Positions 55,144 through 62,730 of a stretch of 64,000 nucleotides of DNA are shown piece after piece (position 1 is the first letter of the stretch; the number at the start of each line of letters is the position of its first letter). The translations under genes and the position numbers were made by a program. The notes beneath the pieces were generated by a model. It ran no database searches, was not told the DNA's origin, and saw only the letters and a list, made by a program, of their open reading frames with translations. Origin of the DNA: Nitrosocosmicus sp013114705 (GTDB lineage Archaea; Thermoproteota; Nitrososphaeria; Nitrososphaerales; Nitrososphaeraceae); assembly GCF_047711275.1 (NCBI RefSeq), contig NZ_JBLNIG010000004.1, forward strand, positions 1 to 64,000, given 5' to 3'.

Positions 55144-56469
55144 TTATTCAATATTTATGATTATCTTGTATTTCTTTGCAGATAACCTTTGTAATTGTTC
55201 TTCGATATTTCTTTTAGTTATCTTTATTTGTTCTTCAATCTTTGAGTTGTTTTTCAAAATCTCGTTCTTTCTTTGATTTTCTGCCATACGACGTTCGACT
55301 TCTTGTTTGCTCTGTTCTTGACTCTGACTAAGTTTATCTAGAATAGCAACCTTCTCTTTATCCTTTAACTTGTTTATCTCTAAATCAAGTTTTAGGATTG
55401 CGTTCTTAAAGTTTGGTAACTCAGCATTTAGTATATCGAAATATTGAATAATTTTGCTTGAATCCTTCAAGATAATTTTGTTTGACATAACAGATTCTTT
55501 CATTTCCTTCACTAGATTCAAGTATTCTGACATATCCTGTTTATATGCTATCTCTGAAGGTTTATTCACAATAGTGTCGATTTTTTCAATAGTGGATTTT
55601 GTTAAACCGTATGAGTATTTGTTTGCTGCCTTGGACAAGTGACTTGAAATTCGATTTAATTTTTCTATTAAAATCTTTTTCTCTTTTTCGATCTGTTCTT
55701 TTTCCTGTAGGTATTTCAAAGCTTTTGAATAATCTGATGATGATCTTAGTTTATTTATTTCATATTCCTTTTTTTTAATTTCTTCTTCTATCTGTATGCA
55801 GTCTTTATCGATTTTTTCTAATAGTCCTACAGATTTCTCCCTCTCATCCATGTTAGCCTTCAAAACTGAGAGGTTAGACCTGCATTCTTCCACGATCCTT
55901 TTTTCCATGGATAGCTCCTCAAATTCGTCACTTAATTTTTCTGAAATGTCGCTTATCTTCTTTAAATCACCTCTCAAACTATTTGCGTGCTTCTTCATGA
56001 ACATATTTACTATCCGGCTGTGAGAACTAGTAACTTCACCGAATCTATTAATAGAAGCATCAAGTGATTCTTTAAATTTTACAAACTCATCAAATGTTTT
56101 GGGAATCGGTATGTTATTTGAAGACTCCCTTTTTAATGCCCTTACTATAGTGTTCTTAGTATTCTTGACAAGTGGTGCAAGTTTTTCTTCTTCAACCTCT
56201 ATTTCTTCATTCTCCAGATCCTGTGCAATGACATTGATGTGTTGAAAAATTAGATTTGTATCTTGAAACGTTTTTTCCAAACCCAACAAAAGACTCCGAG
56301 TCAATCCATTATCTATTCTGTTTAGCAAATCTTGTGCATCTTCAATCGTCAATGTATCTCCCAGATTTTGTGATGATGGAGATGGCATGTTTACTTGAGT
56401 ATCATTTAGTTTATTGTTTAATTTTGAAATGTCTTTGCCCTTTCTTTTAAAAAAATTAAATGATGGCAT
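55144..56469 (-). CDS. Long coiled-coil protein
   Basis: 441 residues, almost entirely helical. Long coiled-coil segments run from about residue 150 to 300 and 340 to 420, with many Lys/Glu heptads (KEYEINKLRSSSDYSKAL, KVAILDKLSQSQEQ). N-terminal: KRKGKDISKLNNKLND, then NRIDNGLTRSLLLGLEKTF. There is no Walker motif, so it is not a complete SMC protein. It may be a structural or chromosome-associated protein. Lineage members are poorly studied. Confidence 0.75.
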   Translation of the reverse strand: MPSFNFFKRKGKDISKLNNKLNDTQVNMPSPSSQNLGDTLTIEDAQDLLNRIDNGLTRSLLLGLEKTFQDTNLIFQHINVIAQDLENEEIEVEEEKLAPLVKNTKNTIVRALKRESSNNIPIPKTFDEFVKFKESLDASINRFGEVTSSHSRIVNMFMKKHANSLRGDLKKISDISEKLSDEFEELSMEKRIVEECRSNLSVLKANMDEREKSVGLLEKIDKDCIQIEEEIKKKEYEINKLRSSSDYSKALKYLQEKEQIEKEKKILIEKLNRISSHLSKAANKYSYGLTKSTIEKIDTIVNKPSEIAYKQDMSEYLNLVKEMKESVMSNKIILKDSSKIIQYFDILNAELPNFKNAILKLDLEINKLKDKEKVAILDKLSQSQEQSKQEVERRMAENQRKNEILKNNSKIEEQIKITKRNIEEQLQRLSAKKYKIIINIE

Positions 56470-56781
56470 AAATCTATATTAATTTCAATGAAAATAAGTA
56501 TATATGTTGATATCACAGCGTAATCCTTGATTTTGGTCACTGATTTTAGCAAATTTAGCTTTTGAGATTTGGAATAATAATGGGTAAAACCAGTGGAATT
56601 TGAAATTTATCAAAGTGAAAAGATTAACTTTCTCAATTCCATAGAAAAATCTTGGATCAGGCACATGTTATCTTGTTAAACCACCAATGGCAACATTCTA
56701 TTAACAATAATTTTAGTTCATAAAAGGAGGGCTTTATTAGACCCAACAACTGTTTATAACTTGTAATCATTTATTATTGTT
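56470..56781. other. Intergenic stretch with a TATA box
   Basis: No gene. TGTTTATAAC at 56751-56760 stands about 26 bases before the GTG at 56782 and is a good TATA element for it. Confidence 0.5.
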
Positions 56782-57150
56782 GTGACCAGAGAAAATTCCC
56801 TATTTAATAACTCTTCATATATAAACCTTGAAACATATCGAAAGGATAAACATGGGGTCAAGACTCCAGTCTGGTTTGTTCAAAAAAATAATATCATATA
56901 TGTAGTAACTAAAGAAAAAACGGGCAAGGTAAAACGAATCAAGATTAATAATGAAGTAAAAATTGCTCCTTGTGATTACAAGGGGACTCCTACAGGAACA
57001 TGGGTTTCAGGAAGAGCTCATATTGTTGAGTCTATTGAAAAAAACGACATCCTGAGATTGAGGAATAAGAAGTATGGATTCAAGGCCAAAATTGCAAACT
57101 TAATCAGCTTTAATAAAGGAAGTTATGTAATAATAGCGATACAAATTTAA
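56782..57150 (+). CDS. PPOX-fold (pyridoxamine 5'-phosphate oxidase-like) F420/FMN protein
   Basis: 122 residues from a GTG. A split-barrel flavin/F420-binding fold: YINLETYRKDKHGVKTPVWF, IIYVVTKEKTGKVKRIKINN, VKIAPCDYKGTPTGTWVSGR and a KYGFKAKIANLI segment. This matches the PPOX-class F420-dependent enzymes (the Rv1155-like group). It would transfer hydride with F420 or FMN to an unknown substrate. The TATA at 56751 fits a leaderless start. Confidence 0.86.
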   Translation: MTRENSLFNNSSYINLETYRKDKHGVKTPVWFVQKNNIIYVVTKEKTGKVKRIKINNEVKIAPCDYKGTPTGTWVSGRAHIVESIEKNDILRLRNKKYGFKAKIANLISFNKGSYVIIAIQI

Positions 57151-57367
57151 AATCTCTTTTTACCTTACTTTTTGCATCTGAAATGTCTTGATCTACATAG
57201 ATGAAATACCAATTTAGTCTCATTTATCGAAATACTTCTCTCATAAATCTCAATTTCTATTTTATGATGCTAGGGCCTTCTTGAAGATCTTTATTAATAA
57301 ATCAATAACAAAGTAATACATGTACCAAATACATAACAAAAATTAAATATCATGGTTAGGTAGCTAG
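57151..57367. other. Short intergenic gap before SUI1
   Basis: No coding sequence. The TATA-like AAATTAAATAT near 57340 precedes the SUI1 frame. Confidence 0.4.
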
Positions 57368-57721
57368 AATATATCCGAGATAAAAAAAGAGAAACCATCA
57401 GGTTCAAAAAAAAATAAGATTGAATCTTTTCCGTTAGAAGATGATAATTCTTTTGGCGACTTATTAAAAAGACTCGATGAAGATGAATTAAAAATTACAG
57501 TCCAGCTATATGTGATTAAAAGAGGAAAAAGAGTAACAAACATCAAGGGATTTTCTGACCAAGGTCAAATGGAGTCAATTGCTCATGAGTTAAAAAAAAC
57601 AATTGGGACAGGCGGAACTGCAAAAAATGGTATAATAGTGTTACAGGGTGACCACCGCTCAAAGGTCACAGAATTTTTGTTAACCAAGGGGTTTTCTGAA
57701 GACTCTATTGAAGTTATTTAG
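57368..57721 (+). CDS. Translation initiation factor SUI1/aIF1, start unresolved
   Basis: Open frame after a TAG at 57365-57367, 117 codons. Residues about 35-117 match SUI1: LLKRLDEDELKITVQLYVIK, RGKRVTNIKGFSDQGQ, LKKTIGTGGTAKNGIIVLQG and HRSKVTEFLLTKGF. The KKxxGxGGxx motif and the final strand agree with eIF1. No ATG, GTG or TTG precedes the domain: the first usable one is an in-frame GTG at 57512, which would delete about half the protein. The upstream A7 and A9 runs may hide a missing base. It helps choose the start codon on the 30S subunit. Confidence 0.85.
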   Translation, partial: NISEIKKEKPSGSKKNKIESFPLEDDNSFGDLLKRLDEDELKITVQLYVIKRGKRVTNIKGFSDQGQMESIAHELKKTIGTGGTAKNGIIVLQGDHRSKVTEFLLTKGFSEDSIEVI

Positions 57722-57874
57722 CATCGTTGTTAAAGAATATATGGACATAATCTAACTATTTACTAGGACACGATCATTACAATATTTTTTAATAGCGCAA
57801 TTTGATTTTTGACGAGAGCATACATTAATCCGTATAACATGTTCAGAAATTTCATTGCAAATTTATGGAATATC

Positions 57875-57884
57875 AATATATAGG
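57875..57884 (+). promoter_or_regulatory. TATA box for the ComA-like gene
   Basis: AATATATAGG is centred about 23 bases before the ATG at 57902. A leaderless or near-leaderless transcript is likely. Confidence 0.5.
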
Positions 57885-57901
57885 TACCTTTATTGATAGA
57901 T

Positions 57902-58888
57902 ATGCTCGACCATTTATCTATCAAGAGGATTGATTGGCAAAAACCACGTGCTGAAGGGATTTCTTATATAGTAGATAAATTTCAGGGATTTGATAATGAA
58001 AATTTCAAGATAATTTCCCCACATATTGATATGGTCAAGATTTATGGCGCATTGCCATTAATGATCTCCGACGATCAATTAGCAAAGCGAATTTCCTTTT
58101 ATCACGATTACAATATTTTGGTATCTGTTGGTAGTACTCTTACAGAGTACGCTTTGTTGGAAAAATCATTTGATACATATGTTGAAGACGTACATCGATT
58201 AGGGTTCGATATCATTGAAATTGGCGAAAATAATATAGAATTATCTATTGAAAAAAAGAAACAGATATCTGAAAAGTTATTTTCAAAAAACCTCAAACCT
58301 CTATGGAAAATAGGCAAAAAGGATCCCAGGCGACAAATGTCTTTTGATCAGACGGTTGCAAAAATCAACGAAGCTCTTGATGTAGGTTCAGAGAAGATTC
58401 TGTTGGAGGGTAATTTGGGATATGCTGTGAGTATTTACGATGAAAAAGGTAATATAAAGTGGAATGTAGTTGGTGCAGTGACATCTAAGATTTCACCAAA
58501 TAGGATAATTTTCGAAACTCCTTTGGAGATTCAACAATCGGCTCTAATAGCTGAGTTTGGACAAAGAGTAAACTTGGGTGAAATAAATTTGGATAACGTC
58601 ATGTCTATAGAGTCACAAAGAAAGGGGTTTCTTTCAAGATCCAGTTATGGCATCTCCAGTATGAAGAAGATTGCAAAAGGGAGTCCAGCAACCAAGTTTA
58701 TTTATTATGTCATCAAAACCCGAAATTCTATGGAACAAAGCGACCTAATTAATATTACGAATTTGCCGAGAAGAACAGTTCAGACAGGCCTAGAAGAGTT
58801 GAAAGAACAAGGGTTAATTGTTGAAAAGACCAATTTAGATGACATACGAAAAAAAATTTATCAAATAGTCAGTGACGAATGGATTTAA
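57902..58888 (+). CDS. ComA-like phosphosulfolactate synthase fused to a winged helix
   Basis: 328 residues from the ATG at 57902 (a TTG at 57893 would add three). The N-terminal 240 residues form a TIM-barrel like ComA (2-phospho-3-sulfolactate synthase): KPRAEGISYIVDKFQG, IDMVKIYGALPLMISDDQLA, ILVSVGSTLTEYALLEKSFD and FDIIEIGENNIELSIEKK. At the usual EARESG loop it has LLEGNLGYAVSIYDEKG, so the standard acidic residues are changed. The C-terminal 75 residues are a winged helix: FIYYVIKTRNSMEQSDLINI, NLPRRTVQTGLEELKEQGLI. This may be a sensor or regulator built on a ComA barrel rather than a plain enzyme, an inference. Confidence 0.85.
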   Translation: MLDHLSIKRIDWQKPRAEGISYIVDKFQGFDNENFKIISPHIDMVKIYGALPLMISDDQLAKRISFYHDYNILVSVGSTLTEYALLEKSFDTYVEDVHRLGFDIIEIGENNIELSIEKKKQISEKLFSKNLKPLWKIGKKDPRRQMSFDQTVAKINEALDVGSEKILLEGNLGYAVSIYDEKGNIKWNVVGAVTSKISPNRIIFETPLEIQQSALIAEFGQRVNLGEINLDNVMSIESQRKGFLSRSSYGISSMKKIAKGSPATKFIYYVIKTRNSMEQSDLINITNLPRRTVQTGLEELKEQGLIVEKTNLDDIRKKIYQIVSDEWI

Positions 58889-58952
58889 TTGGAACAATTT
58901 TGTCAACGACATGATTACTAATATTTCTTCTATAATTATTTTTTTAAAAAAT

Positions 58953-59168
58953 TCAAGAGGAATCATTAAACTCAAGGTTTGATAAACTAGGGTTCAAGTT
59001 CGTTAAGGACACTTTATTAGAATTAGGTATTCGGTTAATCCAACTTACTCCACCTGATTCTACTGCTCTCACACTTAGCCTTTTTCCAAAGTCATTAATT
59101 ACAATTCGTGAACCTTGGTCGTTATCAATAATTGTTTTTCGTGCGGAAAATGCCGAGAGGACGTCGAA
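58953..59168 (-). pseudogene. Startless coding remnant
   Basis: 71 codons between a TGA at 59169-59171 and a TGA at 58953. Segments: FDVLSAFSARKTIIDN, DQGSRIVINDFGKRLSVRAV, ESGGVSWINRIPNSNKVS. Not recognised. Confidence 0.4.
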
Positions 59169-59282
59169 TCAAATGAACAGAAGTCCTTATCATTTCTCAT
59201 CATCAAATCAATTCAGTAATGAGGCTGTACACAACGTTTCACGATCAAGATAATGAGGGAAATGAATATGTTAGATTAGAAC

Positions 59283-59420
59283 ATGGACTTTGAATATAAT
59301 CTTTCATTCTGCTACAAACTTGTTGACGAAAAGAAGCATTGTCAATTTAAGAAATGGACGAATCCTCATATTTTTGAAGTAGTTGAAAGTGGTTTGATCC
59401 TTGTTAACGACAAGATGTAA
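59283..59420 (+). pseudogene. Short coding remnant, plus strand
   Basis: 45 codons from an ATG, with KLVDEKKHCQFKKWTN and HIFEVVESGLILVNDKM. The likely N-terminal part, LYTTFHDQDNEGNEYVRLEH, lies upstream in a different frame, so the gene is broken. Not recognised. Confidence 0.35.
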
Positions 59421-59667
59421 TTTGATTGGCCAATTTATCTGGGAAGGGGGAATCGACTTGGGGTCAGTAATACATAATCTTAAAAAAATTTTTGATAATA
59501 AAAGATTACAGACGATACAAAGATCAACAAGCGAAACTGCTAGAAAGTGAATCTAATAACCTGGAATCAGAAATATTATTTGATCATAACATGATTTGTC
59601 AGAAAGATTCTACTACACGATTATCACAAAAAATAAAAATATTATTTTGAGGGGTCTTTTATTATCC

Positions 59668-60729
59668 ATGCTAATAAAATACCAACCATTATTAGTTGGG
59701 TTGATTTTGATCATCGTTTTAACCTTCAATAGTGTAATTTTGACATATGCATCGAAATCTATACTATTGAATGATGATTGGCATCATTTAAGATTACTTA
59801 ATGATTTAAAAAATTTCGCCTTATCCAAAATTAATGATGATCGAAAAAAATATGATCTTCCTTTGCTATTTTTAAGTAATAATACTGCTGCTCAAATTCA
59901 TGCAAATGAATTATTACGAACGAAGACTATATCTCATTTGAGCTTAGAGGGATTTAAGCCATACATGCTTTATTCTTTCTATAATGGAACCGGTTATGTG
60001 CAACAAAATATAGGTCAAATAAGTTACGTCATTACAAATGGGACTGAAAATTATTACCCTGTATCCGATCAATGTTACGATCAAAAAAGATTCTATTGTC
60101 CAGTAATTGATCGATTCAAAGCAATTAGTGGTTTGCAACATTCTATGATGTATAATGACAAACTATGTTGCAATGATGGACACAAGAACAATATCTTAAA
60201 CAAGTATCATACACATGTAAGTATTGGGATCGCGTACAATGACTATTACTTCGTTATGGTTCAAAATTTCGAAAATCATTATCTAAGACCTGACTTTACA
60301 ATAATGAAGAATGATGATGCTATTAAACTGGAGGCAAGAATCAATGATCCAGATAACTTCAATTTTGAAATCAACCATGTGTCTTTCTTTTTGGACGAGT
60401 TCCCTACTAAACTAGATTATGAGAAGAATCGAGATAAAAATAGTTATGATTTTGGAGATCTAAAGTTAATGGTGTCAAAGCCATTACCTCCGGATTTAGA
60501 ATATGTCCAGGAAAAGGAAGATAGTACATATAGAATTATCGAGGCAAACAAATGGGAGCTAAATGAAGAGGATATTAATCTCGAAATCCAAATCCCTGAT
60601 ACATTAAATGTAAAAGATAAAATCCTGACAATGGTACTATATGCTCAAACCGTTGGTGTTGAAGACAATGTCATAGGTGAAGAAAGTGATTATGTGCCAT
60701 TGACCTCGTATACTTTCTTTAACTCTTGA
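59668..60729 (+). CDS. CAP-domain exported protein
   Basis: 353 residues from the ATG at 59668, placed where a signal peptide begins (MLIKYQPLLVGLILIIVLTF). A TTG at 59596 would add 24 less typical residues. After the signal comes a CAP/SCP-PR1 domain at about 45-200: QIHANELLRTKTISHLSLEG (the His of HANE and SHLS), the HSMMYNDKLCCNDGHKNNIL loop and VSIGIAYNDYYFVMVQNFEN. The C-terminal part is beta-rich, with LEARINDPDNFNFEINHVSF. CAP proteins act outside the cell, in some cases as peptidases or lipid binders. The partner is unknown. Confidence 0.85.
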   Translation: MLIKYQPLLVGLILIIVLTFNSVILTYASKSILLNDDWHHLRLLNDLKNFALSKINDDRKKYDLPLLFLSNNTAAQIHANELLRTKTISHLSLEGFKPYMLYSFYNGTGYVQQNIGQISYVITNGTENYYPVSDQCYDQKRFYCPVIDRFKAISGLQHSMMYNDKLCCNDGHKNNILNKYHTHVSIGIAYNDYYFVMVQNFENHYLRPDFTIMKNDDAIKLEARINDPDNFNFEINHVSFFLDEFPTKLDYEKNRDKNSYDFGDLKLMVSKPLPPDLEYVQEKEDSTYRIIEANKWELNEEDINLEIQIPDTLNVKDKILTMVLYAQTVGVEDNVIGEESDYVPLTSYTFFNS

Positions 60730-61458
60730 TTAATTGATAGCAACATCAAAAAAAGTAATGAATGATAAGATTACAAGTGCTTCTTTGTTACACGGTTTAT
60801 CAGCTAGCCGATCGCAAGCATGTTGGTATTGGGACAATCACATCACAAGTTGATTCCATATTCCTATTTCTTTTTACGGCTATGGATCTTGATGTTATCC
60901 CCATCAGTAAACCGATAAAATTCCTGAAAATAAACCTTTAAATCTCAAATACACTAATTGATCAAAAATCTCTTCTATGAGATCTTGAAGTTTTCTATCC
61001 TCCTTTACTTTCAAGTCCTTTTCATAACCTCTTTCGATCCATTCCAATATTTTGCAATCTAAATCGTCCCCATTCTTATCCTTAACAGTAGAAAAATACT
61101 TCCTTCGATTAATGTCTCATGGGTTCAGTAACTATCCAATACTGAAATTTGGTTTGTGGATACCTGACAAATATTATTTCATTCTTTTGTTTTTTAACGG
61201 TTCCGTCATTACAAATTAGACGTACCTGTATCCATCAGCCATCTTTTCATCCTTTGTAACAATATTTCGACCGATTCTGGAACTATAAAATACTTAGTGG
61301 CCTTTGTGCTCGATAATATTTATATATATTATTCCCCGGATAATTTTTGTTCTGTAGATGCAATATCGACTACCACTTAAAATATTAAAGTAACTTCGCT
61401 AAATAAAACACAAAAATCATATGGTCAATATCAAATATAAAAGAATGGTTTTCAAAGT
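60730..61458 (-). pseudogene. Frameshifted conserved hypothetical protein
   Basis: The coding part is 60904-61242 on the minus strand. From ATG 61242: MADGYRYV, a one-base shift, then VRLICNDGTVKKQKNEIIFV, RYPQTKFQYWIVTEPMRH and a stop. A further shift gives DINRRKYFSTVKDKNGDDLD and CKILEWIERGYEKDLKVKED, ending LSVY-stop at 60904. Order and spacing agree with one protein of about 110 residues with two frameshifts. Flanks up to 61458 hold no gene. Confidence 0.55.
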
Positions 61459-62154
61459 ATGCAGATACCTACTAATTTGAATTTGCTAGACATACAACAA
61501 GATATTAGAAATTGTAGGTTGTGTCCTCGTCTAATCGAATATATACATTCGGTTGGGATGAGTAAGCAATCTAAATTTAGCCAGGACGATTATTGGAGCA
61601 GACCCGTGCCTTCATTTGGTGATTCTAAAGCTAGTCTATTAGTAGTTGGACTAGCTCCTGCTGCACATGGTGGGAATCGAACAGGGCGAATGTTTACTGG
61701 AGATAGTTCTGGCGATTGGCTTATGAGGGCAATGTTTGAAACCGGTTTTGCAAATATCCCAAATAGTGTATCTATAAACGATGGATTAGTGTTAAAGAAT
61801 GCGTATGTCACCTCTGTAGTAAAATGTGCACCTCCAAATAATAAGCCCACATATAATGAAATTCTAAACTGTGCTACACATTTAAGAAAGGAACTTTCCG
61901 TATTGAAAGGAACGTTAAAGGTAATTGTAATCTTGGGTAAAATTGCATTAGATTCTTATTGCAATTTAACAAATAATCGCGGCTTGAAATTTCGTCATGG
62001 TGGTATTTATTCAGACGGGGATGAAAGAGTACTTATTGTTTCTTATCATCCAAGTAAAAGGAACACTAATACTGGCCTTTTAACTTGGCCAATGTGGATT
62101 AAAATCTTCAAAAAGGCAAAGTCAATAATAGATAATAATCCAAACCAAGTCTAA
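61459..62154 (+). CDS. udgB: Uracil-DNA glycosylase, type 5 (UdgB)
   Basis: 231 residues. Motif A is GLAPAAHGGNRTGRMFTGDS, motif B is VSYHPSKRNTNTGLLTWPMW. Four Cys for a 4Fe-4S cluster: CRLCPRLIEYI near the N-terminus, then KCAPPNNKPTYNEILNC. The GLAPAAHGGNRTGR motif is diagnostic of family 5, which acts on uracil, hypoxanthine and other deaminated bases. It cleaves the N-glycosidic bond to start base-excision repair. A TATA-like string stands before the ATG. Stand-alone gene. Confidence 0.93.
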   Translation: MQIPTNLNLLDIQQDIRNCRLCPRLIEYIHSVGMSKQSKFSQDDYWSRPVPSFGDSKASLLVVGLAPAAHGGNRTGRMFTGDSSGDWLMRAMFETGFANIPNSVSINDGLVLKNAYVTSVVKCAPPNNKPTYNEILNCATHLRKELSVLKGTLKVIVILGKIALDSYCNLTNNRGLKFRHGGIYSDGDERVLIVSYHPSKRNTNTGLLTWPMWIKIFKKAKSIIDNNPNQV

Positions 62155-62730
62155 TTCTATAGACAAAAATACAAAATTTGCGATATTAGTAGGTATTATT
62201 TAGTAACCGTCTCAAATCAAAATTGATAGTTTTTAAATATTGATGAGGACAAGCATGAATGCGAGTTTATGAATTACTCGAGAAAGTTTATTTGGAAATG
62301 AACCTAGATATCTTACTCAGGACATATCCAAAGATGCCCTGAGCAGTCACGTGTCCTAAACTAGCTGAATAGTCATTATTCTATAAACCCTAAATATTGC
62401 TCTTTTATTGCCGTTTTGGAGATTATAACGATCAAAATATGAAAGATGCTTGCTTACTACATGTATGAAATGTAAATACCTGGTTAGTCTATTGATTGTC
62501 TATTGTACTATTTAGATATCAAAACTTGGTTACCTACTAGGCTATATAATGAATCCATTGCGGGCATATTGAAAATATAACTTGTGACAAGTTATGATTC
62601 CTATATCTTAAACAATATCAAAAGTTTAATTCTCATTATTTCTATTTTGATTGGTTGTATATCATTATTATTATTAATTCGTGTGAATTGGATGTTCTCT
62701 ATATGTTTTATATATCTCCAACAATAAGAA
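62155..62730. other. Intergenic stretch with a 15-base palindrome
   Basis: AACTTGT-G-ACAAGTT (62579-62593) is a perfect palindrome 138 bases before the sensor gene, a plausible operator for a dimeric regulator. No coding sequence is seen. Confidence 0.45.
62706..62715 (+). promoter_or_regulatory. TATA box for the sensor gene
   Basis: TTTTATATAT is centred about 20 bases before the ATG at 62731, suggesting leaderless transcription. Confidence 0.5.

Larger units (their letters stand above)
58889..59667. other. Gene-poor stretch with coding remnants on both strands
   Basis: On the minus strand, 58953-59168 is open for 71 codons with LSAFSARKTIIDNDQGSRIV and NDFGKRLSVRAVESGGVSWI but no start. 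On the plus strand, 59283-59420 is a 45-residue ATG frame (DFEYNLSFCYKLVDEKKHCQ), preceded in another frame by FHDQDNEGNEYVRLEHG. Both look like remains of genes. Confidence 0.4.

Noticed and set aside
62310..62345. CTCAGG/CCTGAG inverted repeat
   Set aside because: Only a 6-bp stem in AT-rich DNA. Likely to occur by chance.
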